Positions 34,842-45,357 of a DNA stretch of 64,000 bases are shown in pieces. The notes under the pieces were generated by a model, which worked only from the letters and a program-made list of their open reading frames with translations, made no database searches and had not been told where the DNA came from. A program made the position numbers and the translations under genes. Every line of letters starts with the position of its first letter. The stretch's first letter is position 1. The DNA is from Yoonia sp. BS5-3 (lineage in GTDB: Bacteria > Pseudomonadota > Alphaproteobacteria > Rhodobacterales > Rhodobacteraceae), in assembly GCF_038069655.2 (NCBI RefSeq), contig NZ_CP150951.2:2816001-2880000 (forward strand), given 5' to 3'.

Positions 34842-35771
34842 ATGGCTCTGTCCCTCCGCGCCATGCGCTACGTCCAGGCTGCGTTGCAGCACGGTAGTAT
34901 TACAGGCGCTGCGGAAACCGTGAATGTAACACCATCGGCTATTGCCGCCGCGTTGGATCAAGCTGAGAAGGCCTTTGGAGTGGCACTCGTCACCCGTGCG
35001 CGCGCGAAGGGGATATTCCCAACGGCAGCGGGCCGGGACGTTGGGCGGCGTATTGATGATTTATTGGAACGGTACGATACATTGCTAACAGATGTATCGG
35101 ATCTGCAATCGGGCCTCTCGGGCAACTTGGCAATCGGATACAACGCGCCGATCGCCCCCGCCTTCTTGCCGACGTTGGCGGCGCAGATCGTCTCTTCTCA
35201 ACAGGACGTGACGTTTACATTTACCGAAGGCGACAACGATGCCGTCAAAAAGGGACTATTGGACGGCAAGTTTGATATGATCTTGTTTGTTGAAGACCTG
35301 CCTAATCCTCAGATCGAAACGCAGCCGCTGCTTTTTGCGCCGACCTATTGTTTGTGCCCGGCAGATCATCCACTTGCGCAGAACGAAACCGTTCATGTCT
35401 CACAGATCGTGACCGAACCCCTGATCTTATTGGACCGGCCCGCAGCACGCGAATATTATTACGATGTTCTTGATCAAGACGGTCATGATCTGCGCATCGT
35501 TGCGACCGCTAACTCAACTGAGATGGTACGATCACTTGTCGCTTCAGGAATTGGAATTTCGTTGTTGAACATGAAACCGGCAGACATGGCGACCTATGCC
35601 GGGCCCAGCATACGGTGCCTTCCGATCTCCGGCAGGACAAGCGGCGTCACCCTGTCATTGGGGTTTGCACCAGGACCGAAACGAGGACTAGTTCAATTGT
35701 TCACAGAGGCCTGCACGGCCTTTTGTGAAGGAAAACTGGGCGAACAGCTGATCGTACGCGTCGATAAATGA
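34842..35771 (+). CDS. LysR family transcriptional regulator
   Basis: The 309-residue protein has an N-terminal winged helix (MRYVQAALQHGSITGAAETVNVTPSAIAAALDQAEKAFG in pattern, about 7-46) and a substrate-binding co-inducer domain from about 92 (SGNLAIGYNAPIAPAFLP; VASGIGISLLNMKP). The usual LTTR helix sequence LSQPALS is replaced by TPSAIAA, as in some subgroups. Divergent orientation relative to the dehydrogenase gene at 32303 is the classic LTTR-target arrangement; a methylated glycine or betaine intermediate would be a plausible inducer. Confidence 0.9.
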   Translation: MALSLRAMRYVQAALQHGSITGAAETVNVTPSAIAAALDQAEKAFGVALVTRARAKGIFPTAAGRDVGRRIDDLLERYDTLLTDVSDLQSGLSGNLAIGYNAPIAPAFLPTLAAQIVSSQQDVTFTFTEGDNDAVKKGLLDGKFDMILFVEDLPNPQIETQPLLFAPTYCLCPADHPLAQNETVHVSQIVTEPLILLDRPAAREYYYDVLDQDGHDLRIVATANSTEMVRSLVASGIGISLLNMKPADMATYAGPSIRCLPISGRTSGVTLSLGFAPGPKRGLVQLFTEACTAFCEGKLGEQLIVRVDK

Positions 35772-35890
35772 CGCTACGCATGAAGCACAGGAAACTGCTG
35801 GGCTGAGCATCCTAAGATAATGTAATCGGTCCCTCCAATCACAAGATGTCTAGCAGACCTGCGCGACCGCTCTAAAATCCCGAGGCCAGA

Positions 35891-36003
35891 GTCCGCTTTA
35901 GCGGACGACCCCTATGCGCAGCTGTGTTGTTTGATACAGCAGGGCCAGTCCCACAGCCTAGGGTCGAGTCTCATAAGTGATCTTCGTCAACCACGCTCGA
36001 CCC
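35891..36003. repeat. Two hairpins in the leader of the 1369-residue gene
   Basis: GTCCGCT-TT-AGCGGAC (35891-35906) is a compact stem after the LysR gene. GGGTCGAG (35961-35968) pairs with CTCGACCC (35996-36003) around a 27-base loop, ending 13 bases before the ATG at 36017. The second arm almost touches the AGGAAC ribosome site (36008-36013), so it may influence translation of the large gene. Confidence 0.45.
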
Positions 36004-36016
36004 GACAGGAACATAG

Positions 36017-39000
36017 ATGAGACTTCCAGCACGCCCTGCAATGACCACAAAGACCAAAATGTGGCCTTCCCATCTTAAAGGCGAACGCCCTACGCCTTCT
36101 CGATTTCCCGGAAAGCCGGGTGTTTTTCGTCCTAAGCGGATTGGGCCGAATTGGAAAAAACTCACCGTGCGCCACGGGCAGCGCCCGGCTGAGCCGCTGA
36201 TTGCCAAGCAAAATCAGCTACGGAATTTGCCCCAATTTCGCGCGCATGTCCCAAATCAGGGGGCAGGGGCCAGAACACAGGAAGCCAACGTCGAAGAAAT
36301 ACGGGATCAAATCAATAAATTTTTGGACGGCTATTCGAACATAAATGACGATCTTCCGTCCGGTGACATCTTGAAGGCGCAGTTGAAGGCCCGCGGATCT
36401 TTGTTGCACAAAATCGAAGCTGGTCTGCAACATCTAGAAGCGACCAACGACATCTCAGAGCTTGGTCAGGACGATGACTACACGTCTTTGGTCCAGTTTG
36501 CAGTTAGCCTGCGACTGCCCACATGCGCAAAAGCAGCAGCTCAAGATCCGGAGGTCAAACAAAGTTTCGATAGCTTTGTCGGGAAGATCATCCAAATTCG
36601 CAAATTGTTTTCCGACAAACCGCAAGACAAGCCGCATGTCACAAATGCGCTTGTCCATGCCATAGAAAACACCAACCCCGTCAGCGCCACCGGCGCAGAA
36701 CCGAAGGTTAGAATAGAGGCCGCCAATACCTTACTTGATACCATCATGTTGGGTGACACGCCGCAAAATGATGCAGCGTTGACGATGAAAGAAAGCTTCC
36801 CGGGAACACGTTCTGTATTGTCCCATCTGCGCCACGAACGTTACGCCAATGATGTGGCAAGACGCGAGATCCAAGGAATGGATGAGATCCCGCCAGAGAT
36901 AATTAACCTCGGAAAAGCAAAATTAAATAGTCAAACTGCATCAGATGATGAAGCAATTGCGGCGCTTTCCTATCATGAGATTTTGGAGAATCTGGACGGG
37001 GATCAAAAGACCGCAATGCAGCAGAAAATTGATCAAGCTTTTGACGCTGCACGAAAACGCGATACTTGTGAAATTGCGCAAGAAGCACTTGTTGGCGCGG
37101 TCAAGTGGGACAAGTTCAGCAAGATTCAAGACGCATTGGACGTCGCGATAAACGGATACGATAAAGCGGCTTTTGGCTTTCGTACAGCAAAACACTACGA
37201 TCCTGCACATCCGAAAGCGATCGCCAAGATCAAAAGCCTGACCAGGGGAAGCAAGAACGGATCCCTTCTTGTTGCGCGATACCTCATTACAATGAAGGAT
37301 GCTGAGCAGGCAGAACGTGGCGTTGGCGTAACGCATTCGCCAAAATTGCAAGACCCGACAACACTAACATTTCAAAAAATCATACAGATTTCTGGTATCA
37401 CGCAAAAGCAGATTGCTGAACTGGGATATAATGCGGACAGTGACGACCCCGCTGCCAAACTGGTGGGTTTTGCGAACGCTGGCGTGGTCAGTGTGAAAGA
37501 TCTTCAAGCGATGCAGGGAAGACTTGTAAATAGTTCAAGACGTGTGTTGAAAACTACGGCGATCCAGTATCAGGCCAAGAAAGACCTAAACCAAAAAACA
37601 ATGGGGCTTCTTGCACGTATCCAGGATGAGGCCGCGGCTGACGCCGCCGATGTTTATTATCGGGAGCTTGGGCACGGGCCTGACCCGAATGACGTGACCC
37701 TCGCAAAGCAACAAGCCTTCGGCAAGGTCGGAGAAGTAATATCAGGGTATAAAAAACAGGCAGATCCAGACTCCCCTGGCCAGTTCATTTTGACACCATT
37801 CGGGGCGAATTTGGATGCAAGCAAAGCCACGTTTGACGCCAAGGGCGTGGACGGTATTGAGTTTCTAAGGCAACGAAAAAGAGTTTTAGACGAAATTTCA
37901 AATACCAATTCTGTACCGGACCCAGGCGAGCTAAACTGGGAATCTGTGAAGTGGAAGAATAAGTATGTCAGAGGAAATGCGGAAAGAGTGCAAAAAGCTT
38001 TGGAGGCACACGAAGCCGGCAGAATGGATGAATACAATAGGCTGACGGCAGAACTGGCAGGACTAGATGTCGGTACTATGCTTCGTCCACATTGGACGAA
38101 GCGACGCGCATTGTCATATCCACGTCCTTCTCTTGCAGAGTTGAAAAGCATGGGTAAGGCCGCAGACAGAATTGTTCTTTCGAAGAGGCTAGATGACATT
38201 GACAAGAGAATAGATCGCAACCTTGCCAGTCAGGTAACGATCCTCAAGGATAGAGCTAGATCTGCTCCATCACTTTTTAATGCCGTAAACCGCATGATTT
38301 ACGCCGCAATTATTGATAAACTTCCCGAGAATTGGGAAACAGAATTGCGAGACGGTAATTTTGAGCCGCGCTTCGTCGTATATGAGAAACGTCATGAAAT
38401 AGAGGAATTGCTACAATCCTGGGGCCTAGATGTAACAGAAGATTTCAGGCCAGAGTTTGAGCATGCGCTTGCGCTGCCTGTCGACAGCGATGTTTTAGGC
38501 GACATGAAAACTGATATGGAGAAATATAGCTTCAAAGAGCTGTTGGAGGGGCCAGCGGAGGCCGAAGGATATTCATTCTACAAAGCGAGTCGTGACCTGT
38601 CGCGTTGGTGGACAAAAAGGCGCGACCTTACCGAGCAGATGCGTGATGATTTCACCGAACTCTTCGGAAGGTTAACGCCCGGTGAGGAGTATGACTTGAT
38701 GTCCGGGGTCGGGGTCGGACTGGACAGTTGGAAGTTTCCCTTAGACCCAGCCAGTTTTTTTCGGCTGCGTGGTCGGCTCGATATATCGGGCATAGATCGG
38801 TTCAGGATTAAGGTCGACGATGACGGATCCTATAAAATCCAGGCGAGTTTTGGCGGGAAAGTTAAGTTCACGGGCGACCTTGAACTGCTGCCCGTTGTCT
38901 CAGAACTGGGTGACGCTGCAGGCGAGTTCTTTGAAAAAAGTCAGGTTGCCTATGCCCGCGTTGGTGCGCGTATCACGGCGTCAGGCGCGCGCGAGGTTAC

Positions 39001-40126
39001 CAATGGGATCGAGTTGCAATTCGCGGCGGACGACGCAGGTCGGCAGAACGCAGCGAAACTTTTGACAGCGTTGATTGAGGGAACGCGTCCTGCGGCTTCC
39101 GTTCTTGAGCCGGCAACAAACATCGCAAAGGTTCGTCGCAGAAAGAATGATGTGCAGGGCAAAGCAGCGCTGATGGGAATGTTTGGCGCGGGAACGCCCG
39201 CAGTGGCGGGGGATGGGAATCCGAACGGCACTAGAACCGCTGCCAGAAATATAGTAGATGCTGGCATCGAGCTGCAGGCAGGTTATGAGAGAACCGGTGG
39301 CTGGAGCAAAGAAACCGCCGAGAATTCCCAGATGTATGATGTATCTTATACACGGGAAGTTAAGCATCGGTTTTTTGGTTATCGCGAGTTCTATTATGCC
39401 GTGCCTACGATATTTTCGGCGATAAATTGGGGTGTTATGACCGGGAGTGGGGCCCAGCGCGAGTTGGATGAACGGGTCCAAAACAACGACGGCAATGGAC
39501 GCTACAATCCGGGCGATATTCATGCAGGTTATGGTGACTCTTCCAAAGACTTTGCGGAAAAGTCCTTTTGGACATCAGTTGATAAGAAAAGTAGAAGCTA
39601 CAAGAAGGTTGGTGAAGACAGCCGGACGGTTCTTACAAGCGCCAAGATTACCAGCTATTTGGATGGTGCAAAATCAAAAGACAAAATGGCGGCTGTCGCT
39701 TCAGTTCTTCCTCAATCGTTGCGGGATATTCTAAACGATCAAGACGGTTCTACGGAAAAACAGAATCTGGTGGATGAGCTGACAAAAGTATTTAAGCCAT
39801 TGGAAGACCACGACTTGAAAGACACTATTTTTCAAGTCAATTATGAATTGCATCCAGAAAAGCTTAGCATCGTTCAGCACTTGGAGGAGACAATTTTCGT
39901 CCTGGAATCTAAAAATCTAAAACATCTCGCAAAGTCTGTCAGAAACGAAGTTGCTGCCATACTTAAAGACAAGGAAAACTACACGGTACCGAAGATTACA
40001 TTGCTTCAGAAATCCACTCATGAAACGGAAAAAAATCGCGTCAACACGCTGGTGGTGAAAGCCAAATTGACAACCGAAGTGAAGTCTAGCCGTGTTCTTG
40101 CAGAAGCGGATTTGGCGTCGCTCTAA
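36017..40126 (+). CDS. 1369-residue orphan protein, possible secreted effector/toxin
   Basis: I do not recognise any family. There is no signal peptide or hydrophobic helix. The first 95 residues are basic, Pro/Arg-rich and disordered (PSRFPGKPGVFRPKRIGPNW); residues about 95-850 look helical and charged; about 880-1080 is Gly-rich with alternating beta-strand patterns (DDDGSYKIQASFGGKVKFTG; VGARITASGAREVTNGIEL); residues about 1120-1369 are mixed. The open frame of over 4 kb and the AGGAAC ribosome site make it a real gene. It is clearly AT-richer with more AAA/GAT codons than its neighbours, suggesting transfer. Size, absence of a signal and the disordered start would fit a substrate of a dedicated secretion system, but no such system is in the window. 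Confidence 0.75.
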   Translation: MRLPARPAMTTKTKMWPSHLKGERPTPSRFPGKPGVFRPKRIGPNWKKLTVRHGQRPAEPLIAKQNQLRNLPQFRAHVPNQGAGARTQEANVEEIRDQINKFLDGYSNINDDLPSGDILKAQLKARGSLLHKIEAGLQHLEATNDISELGQDDDYTSLVQFAVSLRLPTCAKAAAQDPEVKQSFDSFVGKIIQIRKLFSDKPQDKPHVTNALVHAIENTNPVSATGAEPKVRIEAANTLLDTIMLGDTPQNDAALTMKESFPGTRSVLSHLRHERYANDVARREIQGMDEIPPEIINLGKAKLNSQTASDDEAIAALSYHEILENLDGDQKTAMQQKIDQAFDAARKRDTCEIAQEALVGAVKWDKFSKIQDALDVAINGYDKAAFGFRTAKHYDPAHPKAIAKIKSLTRGSKNGSLLVARYLITMKDAEQAERGVGVTHSPKLQDPTTLTFQKIIQISGITQKQIAELGYNADSDDPAAKLVGFANAGVVSVKDLQAMQGRLVNSSRRVLKTTAIQYQAKKDLNQKTMGLLARIQDEAAADAADVYYRELGHGPDPNDVTLAKQQAFGKVGEVISGYKKQADPDSPGQFILTPFGANLDASKATFDAKGVDGIEFLRQRKRVLDEISNTNSVPDPGELNWESVKWKNKYVRGNAERVQKALEAHEAGRMDEYNRLTAELAGLDVGTMLRPHWTKRRALSYPRPSLAELKSMGKAADRIVLSKRLDDIDKRIDRNLASQVTILKDRARSAPSLFNAVNRMIYAAIIDKLPENWETELRDGNFEPRFVVYEKRHEIEELLQSWGLDVTEDFRPEFEHALALPVDSDVLGDMKTDMEKYSFKELLEGPAEAEGYSFYKASRDLSRWWTKRRDLTEQMRDDFTELFGRLTPGEEYDLMSGVGVGLDSWKFPLDPASFFRLRGRLDISGIDRFRIKVDDDGSYKIQASFGGKVKFTGDLELLPVVSELGDAAGEFFEKSQVAYARVGARITASGAREVTNGIELQFAADDAGRQNAAKLLTALIEGTRPAASVLEPATNIAKVRRRKNDVQGKAALMGMFGAGTPAVAGDGNPNGTRTAARNIVDAGIELQAGYERTGGWSKETAENSQMYDVSYTREVKHRFFGYREFYYAVPTIFSAINWGVMTGSGAQRELDERVQNNDGNGRYNPGDIHAGYGDSSKDFAEKSFWTSVDKKSRSYKKVGEDSRTVLTSAKITSYLDGAKSKDKMAAVASVLPQSLRDILNDQDGSTEKQNLVDELTKVFKPLEDHDLKDTIFQVNYELHPEKLSIVQHLEETIFVLESKNLKHLAKSVRNEVAAILKDKENYTVPKITLLQKSTHETEKNRVNTLVVKAKLTTEVKSSRVLAEADLASL

Positions 40127-40483
40127 GGTCTCTGTCGCAACTTTTGCGATGATGCAGGTGCAGTTTTCATTGGCACGTCGGTCCAAGTATTACCCTTCTA
40201 CGCAACGGGTGATGGTTCCTTGATCGTTGCTGTCCGCGGGGTAGCCGTCACATCCGGTTCGGTCGGCTTATCGGGGCACTGGTATGTTCTTGGCGGCCGG
40301 CATGCCAAGGCATTGCGATGCGCGGTCCAGATCATTGCCGTTGCAGGCTTGAACTAGACTGCTACGCGACCTTTACGCCAACGCCCAGCTAGAACGTTTT
40401 CCCTTGTTTTCTTGACAGATTATAAAATACCCGCAACAGTTGTGAGAATTGATACGATTTCTTTTTTATGTCTGGCTGTTGTG
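40127..40483. other. 357-bp intergenic stretch
   Basis: No gene is seen. A TTGACA word at 40412-40417 could be part of a promoter for the downstream DUF2235 gene, but I do not find a matching -10 at the normal spacing. GC rises again here relative to the upstream large gene. Confidence 0.4.
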
Positions 40484-41998
40484 ATGCGTAAGTTGATTGT
40501 TTGCTGTGATGGCACCTGGAATACCCCGCATAATATGGATGGCGGCACACCGGCGCCTACAAATGTCTACAAATTTTATACCGCGATCACGGGCAGTGAT
40601 CAGCAGTTGAAATATTACCGTAGCGGCGTTGGCACGAATGGCAGCAGATTGCGGAAATATTCAGGCGGGGCGCTGGGATACGGGATTGATGACGATATCA
40701 AAAGCCCGTTCAAATGGCTTTGCGATCATTATCGTGGCCCGACCAAAGATCAGATTTTCGTCTGCGGTTTTAGCCGCGGGGCCTATACTGTGCGCAGCCT
40801 CGGGGGGCTGATTGGCAAGGTTGGTCTTCTTGATCACACCAGCGCAGACCTGACCGAGCCCGAAAAATGGGAGGCTGTGACCGCCGCCTATAATTACTAT
40901 CGCCAACGTAGCGACACCGCCCCCCCGCAAGAGGGCAGCCATGAAGACGTGCCGATCCGGTTTATGGGGGTTTTTGACACTGTCGGGGCGCTGGGGATCC
41001 CGCCCGATCTGAACTTTATGCGGCGCATGTTCAATCGCCGAAAATACCAGTTCCATGATACTGTTCTGGGGCAGGGTGTTAAAACCGCGCGCCATGCGGT
41101 TGCCATGGATGAGCGTCGTTTCTCGTTCACGCCCACCTTGTGGACCAAGATCGACAGTAAACGCGATATCAAGCAAATTTGGTTCCCGGGCGTGCATGGC
41201 GATATTGGCGGCTCTTACGCACAGGCGGGGCTTGGGGATATCACGCTGGACTGGATGATAACTGAGGCGGCCAAATGCGGGTTGGATTTTCAGGAACGTT
41301 TCCTTGATCAGCTGTCACCGGATGATCGGGGGCTATTGCACGATTCTGTGCAAGGCGGTTTCAAATGGTTGCGCACCCAGCCGCGCGCTGTACCTGATGT
41401 GAACAGTACGAAATATGTGCACGCCTCGGCGCGCCGCCGGTTGGCGAAACCGCCGATCACCCAATCCGATTATTGGCCGACCGGAAAGTTGAAAAAGGGC
41501 GCAGCGCCGGTCACCCGAACCATTGGTGCAAAACACCGTTGGTGCGCGACCGGTCTTTATCTGGAGAAGGGGGCGACGTATCATTTTGAGGCGTCGGGCG
41601 AATGGCTGGATAAATCCCTGAAAAGCGGCCCGGAGGGGCTCAAGAACAGCTTTCAAGCCGCCGGGCATGCCGTCCTTGCAGGGGTAGGGCGTTTGAAGCG
41701 GGCGCTGTTTTCGATAGAGGATGATCAGACCAGCCGGGCGATCCTGTCGCGTCGTCAGGACCAGTGGCCGTGGTTTGCCTTGGTGGGCGTGATTGCCAAT
41801 GGTGAGCGGCAGCTAAAGCCGGGCGTACCGGAAGAGCAGGATACAGAACCGCCCACGCATCAACCCTTTCTGATCGGCGCGCGAGCGGGCCCTGTGGTCC
41901 CGCGTGAAAGCGGCTATCTGTATTGCTACCCCAATGATGCCTGGCACTTTTACGGGAATAATCGGGGAAAGATGACCCTGACAATCCGCAGGGAATAA
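40484..41998 (+). CDS. DUF2235 (Tle1-like) alpha/beta hydrolase with C-terminal LecA-like lectin domain
   Basis: The 504-residue protein starts MRKLIVCCDGTWN, the DUF2235 signature, with nucleophile elbow GFSRGA (Ser97) and PGVHGDIGGSY later. DUF2235 includes T6SS phospholipase effectors of the Tle1 type and other lipases. Residues about 355-504 resemble the galactose-binding PA-IL lectin LecA: GATYHFEASGEW, then WFALVGVIANGE, and NDAWHFYGNNRGKMTLTI, in which Asp485, Asn492 and Asn493 correspond to LecA Ca2+/sugar ligands in NDVPGTYGNNSG. An enzyme-lectin fusion is therefore predicted. No T6SS genes are in the window. ATG 40484 is chosen over upstream starts that lack the family N-terminus. 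Confidence 0.85.
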   Translation: MRKLIVCCDGTWNTPHNMDGGTPAPTNVYKFYTAITGSDQQLKYYRSGVGTNGSRLRKYSGGALGYGIDDDIKSPFKWLCDHYRGPTKDQIFVCGFSRGAYTVRSLGGLIGKVGLLDHTSADLTEPEKWEAVTAAYNYYRQRSDTAPPQEGSHEDVPIRFMGVFDTVGALGIPPDLNFMRRMFNRRKYQFHDTVLGQGVKTARHAVAMDERRFSFTPTLWTKIDSKRDIKQIWFPGVHGDIGGSYAQAGLGDITLDWMITEAAKCGLDFQERFLDQLSPDDRGLLHDSVQGGFKWLRTQPRAVPDVNSTKYVHASARRRLAKPPITQSDYWPTGKLKKGAAPVTRTIGAKHRWCATGLYLEKGATYHFEASGEWLDKSLKSGPEGLKNSFQAAGHAVLAGVGRLKRALFSIEDDQTSRAILSRRQDQWPWFALVGVIANGERQLKPGVPEEQDTEPPTHQPFLIGARAGPVVPRESGYLYCYPNDAWHFYGNNRGKMTLTIRRE

Positions 41999-42001
41999 GT
42001 G

Positions 42002-42035
42002 AAAAGGGCCGGCTCTTTGCAGAGCCGGCCCTTTT
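42002..42035. terminator. Strong bidirectional rho-independent terminator
   Basis: A 15-bp perfect stem, AAAAGGGCCGGCTCT with its complement and a TTGC loop, is flanked by A4 and T4, so it works in both directions. It lies between the convergent DUF2235 gene (stop 41998) and nqrF (stop 42048). Confidence 0.93.
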
Positions 42036-42047
42036 GTCTTCTTGCGT

Positions 42048-43268
42048 TTAGCCGCCGAAATCGTCCAGCATGATATCTTCACGGTCGACGCCCAGATCGA
42101 GCAGCATGTTAATGCAGGATGAGTTCATGATGGGCGGGCCACACATGTAGAATTCGCAATCCTCGGGTGCCGGATGGTCCTTGAGATATTCATCATGCAG
42201 CACGTTGTGGATGAAGCCGGTATAGCCTTTCCAATCATCCTCGGGCAGCGCGTCTGAAAGGGCGACATGCCAGGTGAAGTTTGGAAATTCTTTTGCCAGC
42301 TCGTCGAAGTCTTCGACAAAGAACATCTCTTTCTTGGAGCGCGCACCGTACCAGAAGGTGATTTTCCGATCCCGGTTTTTCAGGCGCTTGAGCTGGTCAA
42401 AGATATGGCTGCGCATCGGGGCCATGCCTGCACCGCCGCCGATAAAGACCATTTCTTTTTGCGTATCGCGGGCAAAGAATTCACCAAACGGGCCAGAGAT
42501 CGTGACCTTGTCGCCGGGCTTGAGGTTGAAGATGTAAGACGACATCTGTCCCGGAGGCACGTCGCTGCCCGGAGGAGGGGAGGCGACCCGCACGTTCAGC
42601 ATGATCAAGCCCTTTTCATCGGGGTAATTGGCCATGGAATAGGCGCGCTCAATCGGTTCGGATACGGTCGATTTGTACTGCCACAAGTTAAACTTGTCCC
42701 AGTCTTCCCGGTACTCTTCCTGAACATCAAATTCCTTGTATTCAAGCGCATGCGCAGGCGCTTCAATCTGGATATAGCCGCCCGCACGGAAGTTCACATC
42801 TTCCCCTTCGGGCAGTTCCAGCACCAGGTTTTTGATAAAGGTCGCCACGTTTTCGTTGGAGCGCACCGTGCATTCCCACTTTTTGACGCCGAACACCTCT
42901 TCGGGGACTTCGACCTGCATGTCTTGCTTGACGGCCACCTGACAGGACAAACGATCGCCGCAAGCTGCTTCACGCTTGGTAATGTGGCTTTCCTCGGTCG
43001 GCAGGATCGACCCGCCCCCTTCATGGATGCGCACACGGCATTGGGCGCAGGTTCCGCCGCCGCCGCAGGCGGATGGCACGAACAGTTTCTGTTCCGCCAG
43101 CGTTTGCAGCAGCTTGCCACCCGCAGGGACTGAGATCGTCTTTTCCCCGTTGATGGTGATGTTCACGTTGCCGCTGGACACCAGCTTGGACCGGGCGGCC
43201 AGGATGACCGACACCAGCGCCAGAACGATGATGGTAAATAGAAGGATACCAAGACTAAAGGTTGCCAT
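42048..43268 (-). CDS. nqrF: Na+-translocating NADH:quinone reductase subunit F
   Basis: The 406-residue subunit has one N-terminal membrane helix ([19 protein letters not shown]), a plant-type [2Fe-2S] domain with Cys in [12 protein letters not shown] and a later Cys, then an FAD domain ([10 protein letters not shown]) and an NADH domain ([17 protein letters not shown]). It is the electron entry point: NADH reduces FAD, then the Fe-S centre. It is last of the six nqr genes and ends at a bidirectional terminator. Confidence 0.97.
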   Translation of the reverse strand: MATFSLGILLFTIIVLALVSVILAARSKLVSSGNVNITINGEKTISVPAGGKLLQTLAEQKLFVPSACGGGGTCAQCRVRIHEGGGSILPTEESHITKREAACGDRLSCQVAVKQDMQVEVPEEVFGVKKWECTVRSNENVATFIKNLVLELPEGEDVNFRAGGYIQIEAPAHALEYKEFDVQEEYREDWDKFNLWQYKSTVSEPIERAYSMANYPDEKGLIMLNVRVASPPPGSDVPPGQMSSYIFNLKPGDKVTISGPFGEFFARDTQKEMVFIGGGAGMAPMRSHIFDQLKRLKNRDRKITFWYGARSKKEMFFVEDFDELAKEFPNFTWHVALSDALPEDDWKGYTGFIHNVLHDEYLKDHPAPEDCEFYMCGPPIMNSSCINMLLDLGVDREDIMLDDFGG

Positions 43269-43280
43269 TTCAGTCGTCCT

Positions 43281-43889
43281 TTACAGTTTCACGCCAGAGA
43301 AAGACATGAAGGCCATGGCCATCAGTCCGGCGGTGATAAAGGTAATCCCCAGCCCTTGCAGGCCATCGGGAATGTCCGAATATTTCAGCTTTTCGCGCAC
43401 GCCCGCCATTGCGGTGATGGCCAAGGCCCAGCCAAAACCGGAAGACACCCCGTAGGTGACGCTTTCGCCAAAGTTATAGCCACGCTCGACCATGAACAGA
43501 GATCCACCCAGGATCGCGCAGTTTACTGTAATCAGGGGCAAAAACACGCCCAACGCATTGTAGAGCGGGGGGAAATACTTATCCAGAACCATCTCAAGGA
43601 TCTGCACCAGCGCCGCGATCACCCCGATATAGGAAATCAGGCCCAGAAAGGTCAGATCCACATCCGAGAAACCAGCCCAGGAAAGCGCACCGGGCGCCAG
43701 CAGATAGGTCAGGATCAGGTTATTCGCCGGCACCGTGATCGATTGCACGATCATCACGGATATCCCAAGCCCAATCGCGGTTGAGATTTTCTTGGACACC
43801 GCGATGAAGGTACACATCCCCAAGAAGAAGGACAGCGCCAGATTTTCAACAAAGATCGCCTTAACGGCAAGAGCAAGATAGGCTTCCAT
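43281..43889 (-). CDS. nqrE: Na+-translocating NADH:quinone reductase subunit E
   Basis: The 202-residue protein has six membrane helices. It starts [30 protein letters not shown], with the conserved Cys in [13 protein letters not shown] and a second in VNCAILGG, both conserved in NqrE and its Rnf homologue for Fe binding between NqrD and NqrE. Its ATG overlaps the nqrD stop by one base, so the two are translated together. Confidence 0.96.
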   Translation of the reverse strand: MEAYLALAVKAIFVENLALSFFLGMCTFIAVSKKISTAIGLGISVMIVQSITVPANNLILTYLLAPGALSWAGFSDVDLTFLGLISYIGVIAALVQILEMVLDKYFPPLYNALGVFLPLITVNCAILGGSLFMVERGYNFGESVTYGVSSGFGWALAITAMAGVREKLKYSDIPDGLQGLGITFITAGLMAMAFMSFSGVKL

Positions 43890-44542
43890 CAGTGTGCATC
43901 CACCGTTTGAATTTTATATTCGCGCTCTTCCACCTGGGCAGGTTTCCAGGACCGGAAGGCCCAGATGATCAGCCCGATGATGAAGAAGGCGGATGGCGGC
44001 AGCAGCAGCATGCCGTTGGGCACATACCAGCCGCCATTGTTGACCGTTGGCAACACCGTAATGCCAAACAGGCTGCCCGAGCCGAACAGCTCGCGAATGA
44101 AGCCGACAAGCATCAGGATCAGCCCATAGCCAAGCCCGTTGCCGACACCATCGATAAAGCTGTCCAGGGGCGGGTTTTTCATGGCAAAGGCCTCGGCCCG
44201 GCCCATCACGATACAGTTTGTGATGATCAGCCCGACAAAGACCGACAGCGTCTTGGAAATCTCAAACGCGTAAGCCTTGAGCACCTGATCCACCAGGATC
44301 ACCAGCGAGGCAATGATCACCATCTGCACGATGATCCGGATCGAGCTTGGGATATGGTTGCGGATCATCGAGATGAACATCGATGAGAACCCGGTCACCA
44401 AAGTCACCGCGATGGTCATCACCAGCGCCACTTGCAGTGATGAGGTCACCGCGAGTGCCGAACAAATCCCCAAGACCTGCAAGGTGATCGGGTTGTTGTC
44501 GACCAATGGATCGACCAGCATTTCTCTGCGTTTATGGGCCAT
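43889..44542 (-). CDS. nqrD: Na+-translocating NADH:quinone reductase subunit D
   Basis: The 217-residue protein has six membrane helices. [20 protein letters not shown] at the N-terminus and [17 protein letters not shown] are NqrD/RnfE hallmarks, with the two conserved Cys that ligate the intramembrane iron with NqrE. The start overlaps the nqrC stop. Confidence 0.96.
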   Translation of the reverse strand: MAHKRREMLVDPLVDNNPITLQVLGICSALAVTSSLQVALVMTIAVTLVTGFSSMFISMIRNHIPSSIRIIVQMVIIASLVILVDQVLKAYAFEISKTLSVFVGLIITNCIVMGRAEAFAMKNPPLDSFIDGVGNGLGYGLILMLVGFIRELFGSGSLFGITVLPTVNNGGWYVPNGMLLLPPSAFFIIGLIIWAFRSWKPAQVEEREYKIQTVDAH

Positions 44543-45357
44543 TACACGCCTCCCGCTTTGAGATTTTCAAGGAAAGGCGCATAGCCAGATTCGCCCATCC
44601 AGAATTTGATCAGGTTATCGACCCCAACCGAGGTCAGCGTCGCGCCCGCAAGCGCATCGATATGGTATTCGTCGCCAGCGGCAGGGGCGGTTTTGGCGAC
44701 GGTGATCTGTAGATCACCATTGTCGTCGCGCAGCCGCGCACCAGACCAAAGGGCACGCCAGCGCGGGTTGTCCACCTCAGCCCCCAGCCCGGGTGTCTCG
44801 GCATGATCATAGAATTGCAGGCCAAAGACATCATTGCCGTTCTCTTCGAGCGCGATGAACCCGTACAGCGTGGACCACAGACCGTAACCGTGGATGGGCA
44901 AGATCACCTTGTCGATCGCACCTGCGTCATCGCGCAGCAGATAGACCGTCACATAGTCCGACTGCCGCCCGATCCCTGCGGGATCTTCTTCCAGCGCTTC
45001 GGATGTGGCCGGATCATCGGCTGCCGCGCGATCATCAAAGGTTGCCGGATCAAACGCGTCGGTGAACTCACCTGTTTCCAGGTCAAGCACATGGGGCTCA
45101 AACGCTTCAAAGGCCTCAAGCACGTCAATCGACGGGTCGTAGATACCGGCGACCTGCAGGATGTTGATCTGCTTGTCTTTCAGCGCATTCACGGCCTGTG
45201 CGGGGCGCAGCGCCACCGCCGCAGCGGAAACCACCATGGACGCTACCAGACACACCGCCACCGCAACAACGAAGGTCTTTCCAACGGAATCGGCGGGCAG
45301 GGCCAGGAATTTTTTGATCATGCCTTTTGGCGCGGTTTGCTGTTCATCATCAGGCAT
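44542..45357 (-). CDS. nqrC: Na+-translocating NADH:quinone reductase subunit C
   Basis: The 271-residue subunit has one membrane helix (about 28-50) and a periplasmic FMN-binding domain. The covalent FMN threonine is in [15 protein letters not shown], the S/A-G-A-T-x-T motif that ApbE modifies. ATG 45357 lies within the last codons of nqrB and gives the start MPDDEQQ; a longer reading from 45405 would overlap nqrB more and is less likely. [21 protein letters not shown] is the usual FMN-domain block, here at about residues 185-205. Confidence 0.94.
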   Translation of the reverse strand: MPDDEQQTAPKGMIKKFLALPADSVGKTFVVAVAVCLVASMVVSAAAVALRPAQAVNALKDKQINILQVAGIYDPSIDVLEAFEAFEPHVLDLETGEFTDAFDPATFDDRAAADDPATSEALEEDPAGIGRQSDYVTVYLLRDDAGAIDKVILPIHGYGLWSTLYGFIALEENGNDVFGLQFYDHAETPGLGAEVDNPRWRALWSGARLRDDNGDLQITVAKTAPAAGDEYHIDALAGATLTSVGVDNLIKFWMGESGYAPFLENLKAGGV

